From JADKAV01 sp041393775 (GTDB lineage: Bacteria; Actinomycetota; Actinomycetes; S36-B12; UBA10799), in contig JAWKJM010000009.1 of assembly GCA_041393775.1 (NCBI GenBank), forward strand, positions 1 to 64,000: DNA of 64,000 nt, given 5' to 3'. Made by a program: the position numbers and the translations under genes. The stretch's first letter is position 1; each line of letters begins with the position of its first letter. Shown here piece after piece: positions 11,805-20,124 of this stretch. The notes under the pieces are model-generated. The model was not told where the DNA came from and did no database searches. It saw only the letters and a program-made list of their open reading frames with translations.

Positions 11805-13027
11805 TGACCGTCGTCCACTGGTTCCGGCGGGACCTGCGGACGGCGGACAACCCCGCACTGGATGCGGCCGGTCCGGATGCGATCGGGGTCTTCGTGCGGG
11901 ATCCGCGCCTGGCCGGCGTGGGCACCGTGCGCATCACCCACCTGGACACCGCGCTGGCCGAACTGGCCGCGGAACGGCCGCTGGAGGTGATGGCAGGGGA
12001 TCCGGCGCAGGTGCTGGTCGATGTGGCGCGCCGGTACCGGGCCAGCGAGATCTTCTGCACCGGTGACACCACCGGCTTCGCGCGCCGCCGCGACGCCGAG
12101 GTCGAGCACGCCCTGAAGCGTCACGGCATCCGGTTGCGGGTGGTCGACACCCCCTACGCTGTCGCGCCCGGCGAGTTGCGCAACCGTGCCGGTGCCGGGT
12201 TCAAGGTCTTCACCCCCTTCTACAAGGCGTGGCTGGCCAGGGGCTGGGGATCTCCGGGTTCGACTGCCGAACCCAGCCCGGCGGTCAACGCCTGGCGGCG
12301 GTTCCGTGACGACTCGCTGGCCGGCTACGCGCGCGACCGCGACTTCCCCGCGATCGCCGGGACCAGTGGCCTGTCCACGGCGCTGCATTTCGGGCAGATC
12401 CATCCGCGCACGATTCTGGCGGAGATCGCGCATCCGCACACAGATCCGTTCGTCCGGCAACTGGCATGGCGCGAGTTCTGCGCCGATGTCCTGTGGCACC
12501 GGCCGGAGGCCATCTGGTCCAGCCTCGATGAACGCTTCGACACCGACATGGAGTACTCGCACTCGAAAGCCGATTTCGACGTCTGGAGTCAGGGGCGGAC
12601 CGGCTACCCCTTCGTGGATGCCGGGATGAGGCAGTTGTTGGCCGAGGGCTGGATGCACAATCGCCTGCGCATGGTGACCGCGAGTTTCCTGATCAAGGAC
12701 CTGCACCTTCCATGGCAGTGGGGAGCCAGGTGGTTCCTGCAGCACCTCTCCGACGCCGATATAGCGAACAACCAGCTCGGGTGGCAGTGGGTGGCCGGGT
12801 GCGGCACCGACGCTGCCCCGTACTTCCGCATCTTCAACCCGGTAGCCCAGGGCCGCCGTTTCGACCCTGACGGCGAGTACATCCGCCGGTACGTACCCGA
12901 ACTGGCAGACGTCGGCGACCCTCACGAACCGGGTGTGCTGGCCGCGGACTACCCCGCACCGATTGTCGATCATGCCCACGAGCGGGAAGTCGCGCTGGCA
13001 CGCTTCCGGGCGCTGCCCGCCCGGTGA
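11804..13027 (+). CDS. phr: Class I deoxyribodipyrimidine (CPD) photolyase / cryptochrome family
   Basis: 407 residues, on the short side for the family (~420-480). N-terminal alpha/beta antenna-binding domain starts VVHWFRRDLRTADNPAL; the C-terminal FAD domain holds WREFCADVLW, GYPFVDAGMRQL, GWMHNRLRMVTASFL and GWQWVAGCGTDAAPYFRIFNP, the conserved FAD- and lesion-binding blocks including Trp residues used in electron transfer. It repairs UV-induced pyrimidine dimers using blue light. The ATG shares one base with the ideR stop, so it is probably co-translated with the iron regulator, an unusual partner. Confidence 0.93.
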   Translation: MTVVHWFRRDLRTADNPALDAAGPDAIGVFVRDPRLAGVGTVRITHLDTALAELAAERPLEVMAGDPAQVLVDVARRYRASEIFCTGDTTGFARRRDAEVEHALKRHGIRLRVVDTPYAVAPGELRNRAGAGFKVFTPFYKAWLARGWGSPGSTAEPSPAVNAWRRFRDDSLAGYARDRDFPAIAGTSGLSTALHFGQIHPRTILAEIAHPHTDPFVRQLAWREFCADVLWHRPEAIWSSLDERFDTDMEYSHSKADFDVWSQGRTGYPFVDAGMRQLLAEGWMHNRLRMVTASFLIKDLHLPWQWGARWFLQHLSDADIANNQLGWQWVAGCGTDAAPYFRIFNPVAQGRRFDPDGEYIRRYVPELADVGDPHEPGVLAADYPAPIVDHAHEREVALARFRALPAR

Positions 13028-13109
13028 TTGCTCGGCACGGCGGGGCGGAGTTGATCCCGGCGCGCCGAGGTCCGCCCAAAACCGGCCGCCCGGTGGGACA
13101 ATGGCCCGC

Positions 13110-13919
13110 ATGGATGCCCCAGTCGTCGCTGTACTCAGCCTCAAAGGTGGTGTGGGTAAGACGACGGTGACCCTGGGCTTGGCCAGTGCCGCGATGGGGG
13201 AGGGCCGGCGCATCCTGGTGGTCGATCTCGATCCGCAAGCCAACGCGACGGCTGGGCTCAACCTTCCCGAGGTGGCCGGATACAGCACCTCGGACGTCCT
13301 GTACGACGGACGTGCCGGGGTCGCGATCGACGCCATCACCGCCACCGGCTGGGGCGCGGCGGTCGATGTCATCGCCGCTGAACGCGCGCTGGAGCACCGC
13401 GCGGTGCCTTCCGGCGCCGATCCGGTTCGGCGGCTGTCCCGTGCGCTGCGCGGCGTGCCCCAGCGATATGACTTGATCCTTCTGGACTGCCCGCCGTCGT
13501 TGGGGGAACTCACCCGCAACGCGCTGTTCGCGTCGACCCAGGCCGTGGTCGTCACCGAGCCCTCGTATTTCGCCGTCCAAGGCGCGCAGCAGGCCATCGA
13601 GGCGGTCGAGGTCGCCAGGCGGGAGGGGAATCCCGCGCTGAAGGTGGTGGCGATCGTCCCGAACCGCACCCGCGCCGCCTTGTCCGAGCACCGGTTCCGG
13701 CTCGACGAGCTGCGCTCCACGTTCGGGGGAAAGGTCACCGAGGCGATCCCGGAACGCACCGCCATCCAGCAGGCACAGGGAGCCGGGGTCCCCATTCACA
13801 CCTGGAAATCTGCCGGCGCACGCTCGGCCGCCCGTGCGTTCGACGACCTGCTCGGCCGGGTCGCCGACGTGAGCGGGCGCGCCATCGCCGATGAACTCGC
13901 TGCCCGGGAGGGACGATGA
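13110..13919 (+). CDS. ParA-family ATPase (orphan)
   Basis: 269 residues. Deviant Walker A LKGGVGKTTV at residues ~11-20, the switch-I region DLDPQANAT, Walker B-like ILLDCPPSLG, and the NRTRAALSEHR stretch of the ParA/MinD fold. No N-terminal DNA-binding domain, so it is not a repressor-type plasmid ParA. ATG 13110 is preceded by GACAAT 7 nt upstream; an in-frame ATG at 13101 is possible. No parB follows; instead the next gene overlaps by 4 bp and encodes a ribbon-helix-helix-like protein. Role could be positioning of a cargo or DNA region. Confidence 0.88.
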   Translation: MDAPVVAVLSLKGGVGKTTVTLGLASAAMGEGRRILVVDLDPQANATAGLNLPEVAGYSTSDVLYDGRAGVAIDAITATGWGAAVDVIAAERALEHRAVPSGADPVRRLSRALRGVPQRYDLILLDCPPSLGELTRNALFASTQAVVVTEPSYFAVQGAQQAIEAVEVARREGNPALKVVAIVPNRTRAALSEHRFRLDELRSTFGGKVTEAIPERTAIQQAQGAGVPIHTWKSAGARSAARAFDDLLGRVADVSGRAIADELAAREGR

Positions 13920-14239
13920 TCAACCCACCACCACGACCAGCTCTGCGCAAGGCCCCCGATGCCGACGTACACCCGGTGGCGGCCGCGCCGCCGCCTTCGA
14001 TGCCGGTACCGCTTCTGCCGACTCCGGCTCGCCCCGAACTGCGTCCGGTCGTGAGCATCGGTGGCAGGACCTCCGACACCTTGGTGAGGAAGACCCCCAA
14101 GAAGACGAAACTGACCTCGCTGGAGGTCAAGGTGCCCAAGCCCGTGGCCAAGGCTGCCAAACGGCTTGCCAGGAGCCGGGGCCAGCGCCTGGACGACGTG
14201 GTGGTCGCCGCACTGATCGACTACTCGCGGCAGCCCTGA
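13916..14239 (+). CDS. Small basic protein with ribbon-helix-helix-like C-terminus, ParA partner
   Basis: 107 residues. The first ~55 are Pro/Ala-rich and probably disordered; then a Lys-rich linker RKTPKKTKL and a compact C-terminal region (TSLEVKVPKPVAKAAKRLA ... RLDDVVVAALIDY) with the strand-helix-helix pattern of MetJ/Arc domains. The ATG overlaps the ParA-like stop (ATGA). Type Ib plasmid partition systems use an RHH protein as the centromere-binding partner of ParA, so this may be the DNA- or cargo-binding adaptor. No family name can be given with certainty. Confidence 0.72.
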   Translation: MINPPPRPALRKAPDADVHPVAAAPPPSMPVPLLPTPARPELRPVVSIGGRTSDTLVRKTPKKTKLTSLEVKVPKPVAKAAKRLARSRGQRLDDVVVAALIDYSRQP

Positions 14240-14297
14240 CGCTGGGGCGTGCACAACCACTGCCCGTCGCCTCACCAGGGCACGACGACCTCCAGGA

Positions 14298-14948
14298 TCA
14301 GGGGGCGAGCCGCTCCACCCGCCACGCCTTCGGGTCGTTCAGCAATCCGTCGTCGCGGCGCGAGTACCGCAAGCGGTCGTGCAGGCGGGAGGGCTGGCCC
14401 TGCCAGAACTCCACGCTCTTGGGCACTACGACATACCCGCCCCAGTGCGCCGGTCGTGGAACCTCGTCGGGATAACGCTGAGCGATCTCTTCGAGTCGTG
14501 TTCGCAAGTAGTCGCGATCGGGGATCACCCTGGACTGCGGAGACGTCCAAGCACCGAGTTGTGCCTCCCGGGGGCGGCTGGCGAAGTACTCGTCGGACTC
14601 TGCGGCCGGGACCTGGCCCGCGATGCCGACCACCCGGACCTGCCGGTGCACGGGCTGCCAGTGGAAGCAGAGCCCGACCTGGGGGTTCTGCTCGATCTGG
14701 GCGGCCTTGTCGGATCGGTAGTTGGTGTAGAAGACGAACCCCTCAGCGGTGACCTCCTTGCACAGCATCGTGCGGACTTGCGGCTGACCATGAGCGTCGG
14801 TGGACGCCATCGCCATGGCATTCGGTTCCTCGATGCCTGCGGCGTTCGCCTCGCCGAGCCAGCGCTGGAACTGTGCCAACGGGTTGTCCGCGAAGTCGGT
14901 CTCCAGCAGCGGTCCGCTCTGGTAGTCGATCCTGCGTATCGGGTCCAT
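14298..14948 (-). CDS. pdxH: Pyridoxamine/pyridoxine 5'-phosphate oxidase
   Basis: 216 residues, typical length. FMN- and substrate-binding blocks are present: PNAMAMASTDAHGQPQVRTM, GFVFYTNYRSDKAAQIEQNP, LCFHWQPVHRQVRV, SRPREAQLGAWTSPQSRVI, and the C-terminal FWQGQPSRLHDRLRY. It oxidises PNP or PMP to pyridoxal 5'-phosphate using O2. ATG 14948 is preceded by GGTGGG. It faces the ParA/RHH operon tail to tail and is divergent from citrate synthase. SerC, encoded 1.3 kb away, needs the PLP it makes. Confidence 0.95.
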   Translation of the reverse strand: MDPIRRIDYQSGPLLETDFADNPLAQFQRWLGEANAAGIEEPNAMAMASTDAHGQPQVRTMLCKEVTAEGFVFYTNYRSDKAAQIEQNPQVGLCFHWQPVHRQVRVVGIAGQVPAAESDEYFASRPREAQLGAWTSPQSRVIPDRDYLRTRLEEIAQRYPDEVPRPAHWGGYVVVPKSVEFWQGQPSRLHDRLRYSRRDDGLLNDPKAWRVERLAP

Positions 14949-15053
14949 GACCCACCTGCCGTTCCGCTTGGCTCCAGCCTCGCGTAGGCGTGGAGGTGTC
15001 TCGGCCACTAGGTTATTGATCGAAGTGGTCCACACAAACTCTGGAGTGTGCAG

Positions 15054-16196
15054 ATGAGTGATTTCGTACCGGGTCTGGAAGGTGTCATTGCTTTCGAGAC
15101 CGAGATCGCCGAGCCTGACAAGGAAGGCAGTTCGCTGCGATACCGGGGTGTCGATATCGAAGACCTGGTCGGCCGGGTGTCCTTCGGTAACGTCTGGGGG
15201 CTGCTGGTCGACAACGAGTTCAACCCGGGGCTGCCGCCGGCGGAACCGTTTCCGATCCCGGTGCACTCCGGGGATGTCCGCGTGGACGTGCAATCGGCGA
15301 TCGCGATGCTGGCGCCCGCGTGGGGACTGAAACCGCTGCTGGACATCGATGACGACACTGCGCGGGAGAACCTGGCGCACGTCTCGGTGATGGCGATGAG
15401 TTTCGTGGCCCAGAGCGCCCGGGGTCTGGGCCAGCCGATGGTCCCGCAGGACGAGATCGACAAGGCTTCGACGATCGTGGAACGGTTCATGGTCCGCTGG
15501 CGCGGGGAGCCGGATCCAGCGCACGTCCAGGCAGTCGACGCCTACTTCGTGTCTGCCGCCGAACACGGGATGAACGCATCCACTTTCACGTCGCGGGTCA
15601 TCGCTTCCACCGGCGCCGACGTCGCTGCGTCGATCTCCGGTGCCATGGGTGCCATGAGCGGACCCTTGCACGGCGGCGCGCCGAGTCGAGTGCTGGGCAT
15701 GATCGAGGAGATCGAGCGCACCGGCGACGCCGATGCCTACGTGAAGGGTGTGCTGGACCGCAATGAGCGCCTGATGGGATTCGGGCACCGCGTCTACCGG
15801 GCCGAGGATCCCCGCGCACGTGTGCTGCGGCGAACCGCCAAAGAACTCAACGCGCCGCGGTACGAGGTGGCGGAAGCACTTGAGCAGGCGGCGTTGTCAG
15901 AATTGCGGGCGCGGCGGCCCGACCGCATCCTGGAGACCAACGTCGAGTTCTGGGCGGCCATCGTGCTGGACTTCGCGGAGGTACCTGCGCACATGTTCAC
16001 CTCAATGTTCACCTGCGCCCGGCTCGCCGGCTGGAGCGCCCACGTCTTGGAGCAGAAGCGCACGGGCCGACTGATCCGGCCGTCGGCGCGGTATGTGGGT
16101 CCGGCGCCGCGGCGGCCCGAGGACGTGCCGGGCTGGGATCCGGTGATGGTGGCGCCCAGCGGCTACCGCCCGGAGGTCGGCTTCCGGGTCGAGTAG
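15054..16196 (+). CDS. citA: Citrate synthase (CitA type)
   Basis: 380 residues, the short form of citrate synthase that starts directly with the catalytic domain (as in mycobacterial CitA). Conserved substrate motifs: GPLHGGAPSRV (catalytic His), GFGHRVYR (second catalytic His), LETNVEFW and the MFTSMFTCARLAGWSAHVLEQ block. It condenses acetyl-CoA with oxaloacetate at the entry of the TCA cycle; a side role as 2-methylcitrate synthase cannot be excluded. ATG 15054 is chosen because TGGAG lies 7 nt upstream; a GTG two codons earlier is less well placed. It is divergent from pdxH. Confidence 0.92.
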   Translation: MSDFVPGLEGVIAFETEIAEPDKEGSSLRYRGVDIEDLVGRVSFGNVWGLLVDNEFNPGLPPAEPFPIPVHSGDVRVDVQSAIAMLAPAWGLKPLLDIDDDTARENLAHVSVMAMSFVAQSARGLGQPMVPQDEIDKASTIVERFMVRWRGEPDPAHVQAVDAYFVSAAEHGMNASTFTSRVIASTGADVAASISGAMGAMSGPLHGGAPSRVLGMIEEIERTGDADAYVKGVLDRNERLMGFGHRVYRAEDPRARVLRRTAKELNAPRYEVAEALEQAALSELRARRPDRILETNVEFWAAIVLDFAEVPAHMFTSMFTCARLAGWSAHVLEQKRTGRLIRPSARYVGPAPRRPEDVPGWDPVMVAPSGYRPEVGFRVE

Positions 16197-16250
16197 CATG
16201 GCCCGCGGCCCTGGTCTCACCCGCCTGCCGGATCGTGACAGCGGCGCGAT

Positions 16251-16256
16251 TAGCCT
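16251..16256 (+). promoter_or_regulatory. -10 box of leaderless serC transcript
   Basis: TAGCCT, exactly 6 nt before GTG 16263. The in-frame ATG at 16260 would lie upstream of the predicted transcription start. Confidence 0.45.
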
Positions 16257-16262
16257 TGAATG

Positions 16263-17381
16263 GTGAACGATCTGCTGATTCCCGCCGACCTCAAACCCGC
16301 TGACGGCCGTTTCGGAAGCGGTCCGTCCAAGGTCCGGTCCGAACAGGTCGACGCCCTGGTGGCGATGGCGCCCACCTACCTGGGTACCTCGCACCGCAAA
16401 CCTCGCGTCAAGGACCAGGTCAAACGGGTCCGCGAGGGTTTGCGTGACCTCTTCTCGCTGCCCGAGGGCTACGAGGTCGTCCTGGGCAACGGTGGATCGA
16501 CCGCGTTCTGGGATGTCGCGACCTTCGGTCTTATCGAACAACGCGCGCAGTTCTTGTCCTTCGGGGAGTTCGGATCGAAGTTCGCGAAGGCCGCCAGCAC
16601 GGCACCTCACCTGGGTGAGCAGGACGTACGCGCATTCGAGCCCGGGACCGCCGGACCCTTCGACCCGGCATCCGGCATCGACTTCTACGCGAGCCCGCAC
16701 AACGAGACCTCGACGGGTGTGGCCATCGATGCGGTGCGGCCGGTCGACAGCGCGGATGCCTTGGTCGCGTTCGATGCGACGTCTGCTGCCGGGGGTCTTC
16801 CGGTCATCGCCGAGGACTTCGACGTCTACTACTTCGCCCCCCAGAAGTGTTTCGCCTCCGACGGCGGGATCTGGTTCGCGCTGATGTCGCCGCGGGCCCT
16901 GGAACGCGCCGCCGCGATCAAAGCATCCGGTCGTTGGATGCCGGCCTTCCTCGACATCAACATCGCGATTGACAACTCGGTGCAGCAGCAGACGTACAAC
17001 ACCCCTGCCCTGGCGACGATCGCGTTGATGGCCGAACAGATCGACTGGTTCAACGCCAACGGTGGCCTCAAGTGGACCACTGCACGTACTGCTGAGAGCT
17101 CCGCGATCCTGTACGACTGGGCGCAGCGCACTGACTACACGGCCCCTTACGTGGTCGATCCCGCCTTCCGTTCGGCCGTGGTGGGCACGGTGGATTTCGA
17201 CGAGTCGGTAGACGCAGCGGCGGTTGCCAAGACGCTGCGCGCCAACGGAATCCTGGACGTCGAGCCGTATCGCAAACTGGGCCGCAACCAGTTGCGGGTG
17301 GCCATGTTCCCCGCTGTCGAGCCGTCGGACGTCGCGGCCCTCACCGCGAGCATCGACTGGGTGGTCGAGCGCCTCGGCTGA
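16263..17381 (+). CDS. serC: Phosphoserine aminotransferase
   Basis: 372 residues (375 if ATG 16260 is used). Actinobacterial SerC type: DGRFGSGPSKVR near the start, LGNGGSTAFWD, FYASPHNETSTGV, AFDATSAAGG, and the PLP-lysine motif FAPQKCFASDGG. It transfers an amino group from glutamate to 3-phosphohydroxypyruvate in serine synthesis and acts on the homologous step of PLP synthesis in some bacteria. The promoter placement suggests the mRNA starts at the GTG. Confidence 0.93.
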   Translation: MNDLLIPADLKPADGRFGSGPSKVRSEQVDALVAMAPTYLGTSHRKPRVKDQVKRVREGLRDLFSLPEGYEVVLGNGGSTAFWDVATFGLIEQRAQFLSFGEFGSKFAKAASTAPHLGEQDVRAFEPGTAGPFDPASGIDFYASPHNETSTGVAIDAVRPVDSADALVAFDATSAAGGLPVIAEDFDVYYFAPQKCFASDGGIWFALMSPRALERAAAIKASGRWMPAFLDINIAIDNSVQQQTYNTPALATIALMAEQIDWFNANGGLKWTTARTAESSAILYDWAQRTDYTAPYVVDPAFRSAVVGTVDFDESVDAAAVAKTLRANGILDVEPYRKLGRNQLRVAMFPAVEPSDVAALTASIDWVVERLG

Positions 17382-17546
17382 AGCCGTGCGCACTGCTGCG
17401 ATTTGCCGCACGGAGGTTCTGGCCGTCGGAGTTCTGGTCTGGGTTCCCGCGTTCGGGTAGGCCTTCGGGTTCCGGTTCGGCACTTGGGCCCTCTCGTGGC
17501 CTTGTCCTAGAACGGCTCGTGTACTCGGTAGCGGCAGGAGTCGGCC

Positions 17547-17621
17547 GCGAGGTTAGAGGTTGTCCACGAGGTTAGTGAATGCACGTGTGGTTTCTCTAAC
17601 CTCGTGCACCTTCTCTAACCC
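17547..17621. repeat. Family B four-armed intergenic repeat, copy 1
   Basis: Arms in F-F-R-R order: GCGAGGTTAGAGG (17547-17559), CACGAGGTTAGTGAA (17565-17579), TTCTCTAACCTCGTG (17592-17606), TTCTCTAACCC (17611-17621). It is flanked on the left by an AACGGCTCGTGTACTCGGTA-type conserved block and on the right by CGAGCGATTTTCGCCCGGCA, both shared with the copies at 20.7 kb and 61.5 kb. Confidence 0.85.
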
Positions 17622-18041
17622 GAGCGATTTTCGCCCGGCATTTTGCCGCGTGAACGAGCGGCCGGCCACGGCGCGGGATGACTAACACGAGCGATCTCTG
17701 CCCCGGTATGCGCCCGACTGAACGTCGCGGCCGGCCACGGCCGCAGATGACTAGCGAGAACCGGTGTGCCCAACGCGGACCCGGGCTCACACCCGAACCG
17801 GTGGCCCGCCGCCCAATGACGTGATCCGGTCCGTCTGGGGTTGAGCGCCTGCGCCCGCGGACTGCCAGCAGCCCCCGGCCGTGACCTGACCTCTGCCCCA
17901 ACCTGCCTTCGACGGGTCACGCGTCGAACGCTTCCGCCACGCTAGATCCCGAGTCTTCGCGAAAGGCGGACTTCTTGCACCCGGTCATGGAAGGGCGGAA
18001 CTGGCCGGTGGGTGGTGTCCGGGACCGGGCGGATCCCGGCA

Positions 18042-18047
18042 TAGCCT
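18042..18047 (+). promoter_or_regulatory. -10 box of leaderless transcript for the 18054 gene
   Basis: TAGCCT exactly 6 nt before GTG 18054. Confidence 0.45.
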
Positions 18048-18053
18048 GGGATG

Positions 18054-18506
18054 GTGAGCGATTTCGGTGGACCTGAGTACCCCACGACGGCCATGCCCCC
18101 GCAGGGGGCGCCGGAGCCCGAGCCGGAGAACCAGAAACCGTCAAAGATCCCGATCATCGTGGCGGTCGTGATTGCGATAGTGCTTGGTCTGGCCGGAGGT
18201 GCTTTGTGGGCTGCACGCAGCGGCGGGTCCGATCCGGAGCCCTCGCCCAGTGCGACCCCGACCGCTACGGCGTCGCCGACGTCGGTTCCGACGACCCAGG
18301 CGCCCACATCTGCGGCCCCCACGACTCAGGCGCCGTCGATAACTCCCACCGCCACCGCCACCACGACATCGCCCAAGCCCACGAAGAGCCCCACCACCAA
18401 CCCGACGACGACCTCGCCGCCTTTGGAGGAAGAGGTGGAACCCACCGGTACCCCGCCGTCGGCAGCGGCCGGCGAAGGCGACTTCGAGACCAGCGGGGCG
18501 CCCTGA
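18054..18506 (+). CDS. Single-pass membrane protein with Thr/Pro-rich extracytoplasmic tail
   Basis: 150 residues. A short Pro/Glu-rich cytoplasmic N-terminus (~1-33), one membrane helix IPIIVAVVIAIVLGLAGGAL, then ~95 residues almost entirely Thr, Ser, Pro and Ala, a likely wall-spanning or O-mannosylated stalk. No enzymatic domain. GTG 18054 is preferred over ATG 18051 because of the -10 spacing. It heads a tight cluster with a 28-residue membrane peptide, DUF2530, DUF3027 and a lipoprotein. Function unknown. Confidence 0.7.
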   Translation: MSDFGGPEYPTTAMPPQGAPEPEPENQKPSKIPIIVAVVIAIVLGLAGGALWAARSGGSDPEPSPSATPTATASPTSVPTTQAPTSAAPTTQAPSITPTATATTTSPKPTKSPTTNPTTTSPPLEEEVEPTGTPPSAAAGEGDFETSGAP

Positions 18507-18508
18507 CG

Positions 18509-18595
18509 GTGAATCCACGGACTCGGCGCACGGTCACCCTGGCGGTGCTGTTCGGACTTGTGATCCTCCTGCTCGTCCTGGCCGCCGTTCGTTGA
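18509..18595 (+). CDS. 28-residue membrane peptide
   Basis: GTG-started ORF 2 nt after the preceding stop: an Arg-rich N-terminus (NPRTRRT) followed by one hydrophobic helix (TLAVLFGLVILLLVLAAV) and a final Arg. Composition and spacing suggest a real small membrane protein translated by reinitiation, but there is no ribosome site and no family match I can name. Confidence 0.45.
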   Translation: MNPRTRRTVTLAVLFGLVILLLVLAAVR

Positions 18596-18644
18596 CTCCT
18601 GCGTCTGTCGGGTGGGCACCTAGTAGTACGGTCGGAGGGTGGAT

Positions 18645-18872
18645 GTGCGACCCCTTGACGAGGATGGAGTGTTTGCCATCACATTGGGCACGATCGCCTG
18701 GATGGTCGCTTTCGCGGTTCTGTTCTTCTTCTTCCGTGGTCAGTTGCAGGATCACGGCACGCAATGGTGGCTCTACGTCTGCGTCGTGGGGGCTGCCCTG
18801 GGTGTCCCCGGACGGTGGTACACGGTTCGCCGCAGGAACGCATATCGACAGTCCCGGGACACACATGGCTGA
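18645..18872 (+). CDS. DUF2530-like small membrane protein
   Basis: 75 residues with two predicted membrane helices (FAITLGTIAWMVAFAVLFFFF and WWLYVCVVGAALGVPG) and a basic C-terminus. Size, the DGVFAITLGTIAW opening and linkage to a DUF3027 gene fit DUF2530. GTG 18645 has GGAGG at 6-nt spacing; GTG 18639 is in the same frame but abuts the ribosome site. It overlaps the next gene by 8 bp. No function is known. Confidence 0.72.
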   Translation: MRPLDEDGVFAITLGTIAWMVAFAVLFFFFRGQLQDHGTQWWLYVCVVGAALGVPGRWYTVRRRNAYRQSRDTHG

Positions 18873-20124
18873 GGGTGTAACCCGGACCGACACTCCGGAT
18901 CATGACGAGTCGGTGCCCGATGAGTTGTTGACCGTGGTTGTGGGACAGGGCGGGGACGATACCGGGGAGCAGTCGCCGCCAACCGGCCTCTCATGGCCCG
19001 TTGACGAACCGTGTGCCGCGGCGATCGACGTGGCCCGCTCGGCCCTCCTCGAGGAGACAGACGCGTCCGTAGTCGGCGATCACATGGGCTTGGTGGCGGA
19101 TGGCCCCATGGTCGTGACTCATTTCTTCGAGGGCTCAGTTCCTGGATACGCCGGCTGGCAATGGGCGGTGACGGTGACTCGCGCTCCGGACTCGGATCAC
19201 GTCACGGTCGACGAGACCGCCCTGCTGCCGGACGGCTCGGCGCTGCTGGCACCGGCATGGGTGCCTTGGCGCCAGCGGATCGAGGCTGGCGACCTGGGGA
19301 CCGGCGATGTGATGGTGACCGACGCGGATGATCCGCGGCTGGTCCCCGGCATGTCTGCGAACGATCTCCCGGATCCCGACGCGGATGAGCATTTGCGCCC
19401 CGATCAATGGGAACTCGGGCTGGGCAGGCAGCGGTTGCTCAGCCCGGAGGGCCGAAGGGAGGCCGCGCAGCGCTGGTACCGCGAAGTGGGACCACGAGCG
19501 GCGCTTGCCCGGGGCGCGGACCTGAAGTGCGCTACCTGCGGCTTCCTCCTGCTCATCGGGGGGCCGTTGGGACAGGGTTTCGGGGTGTGCGCCAACGGCT
19601 ACTCACCGGTGGATGGCAGGATCGTGGCACTCAACTTCGGATGCGGAGCGCACAGCGAAACCAGCGAGCAGCCGTCGGTGGGGGTGGCTGAGACGGTGAT
19701 CGACGAGATGAGCTACGACGACATGGGCCGTGTCGAGGAGCCCGCGCCGGAGGGGGTGGAGTCAGCCACCAGTACCGAAGATTCCGAGCCGGAAGCACAG
19801 GAGCAGGGATCGGTCACGCAGCCGGACGAGGACGCCGGCACCGCTTCCACGCAGACCACCGAAGGTGTGACTGCGGCGGACCCAGGAGAGTCAGGTGCTG
19901 TCGGCTCCGGACCATCAGCAGCGCGTTCCGGGGAGGCGGCAGGGACTGACTCGACCGGCTCACCGCAGGCAGACGTCCAACCCCGAGGCCCAGCTGACGA
20001 AGGCCCGCTGATCGAGGGCAGCACCTCGGGCGCGACGTCCGACCCTGACAAACTCCCGTCAACCGCCCAGAGCGCCACTGACCATGCGACGATGCACGAG
20101 CCGGAATCCCAGGAGGGCACATGA
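18865..20124 (+). CDS. DUF3027 family protein with long acidic tail
   Basis: 419 residues. Residues ~35-270 are the DUF3027 core: AAIDVARSALLEE, VTHFFEGSVPGYAGWQWAVTV, LLAPAWVPWRQRIEAGDLG, and a two-part Cys cluster (KCATCGFLL ... FGVCANGYSP ... NFGCGAHSE) that could bind a metal. The final ~150 residues are a low-complexity Glu/Asp/Ser/Thr/Pro tail, probably disordered. The family is conserved in actinobacteria but uncharacterised. Its stop overlaps the next ATG (ATGA). Confidence 0.85.
   Translation: MAEGVTRTDTPDHDESVPDELLTVVVGQGGDDTGEQSPPTGLSWPVDEPCAAAIDVARSALLEETDASVVGDHMGLVADGPMVVTHFFEGSVPGYAGWQWAVTVTRAPDSDHVTVDETALLPDGSALLAPAWVPWRQRIEAGDLGTGDVMVTDADDPRLVPGMSANDLPDPDADEHLRPDQWELGLGRQRLLSPEGRREAAQRWYREVGPRAALARGADLKCATCGFLLLIGGPLGQGFGVCANGYSPVDGRIVALNFGCGAHSETSEQPSVGVAETVIDEMSYDDMGRVEEPAPEGVESATSTEDSEPEAQEQGSVTQPDEDAGTASTQTTEGVTAADPGESGAVGSGPSAARSGEAAGTDSTGSPQADVQPRGPADEGPLIEGSTSGATSDPDKLPSTAQSATDHATMHEPESQEGT

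Larger units (their letters stand above)
17382..18050. other. Non-coding gap with family B repeat
   Basis: About 670 bp without a convincing gene. 17508-17765 is a family B element with its flanks, including an internal duplication of a ~45-bp flank (GCGGCCGGCCACGGC then GATGACTA at ~17658 and ~17726). The rest up to the -10 box at 18042 shows nothing recognisable. Confidence 0.6.
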
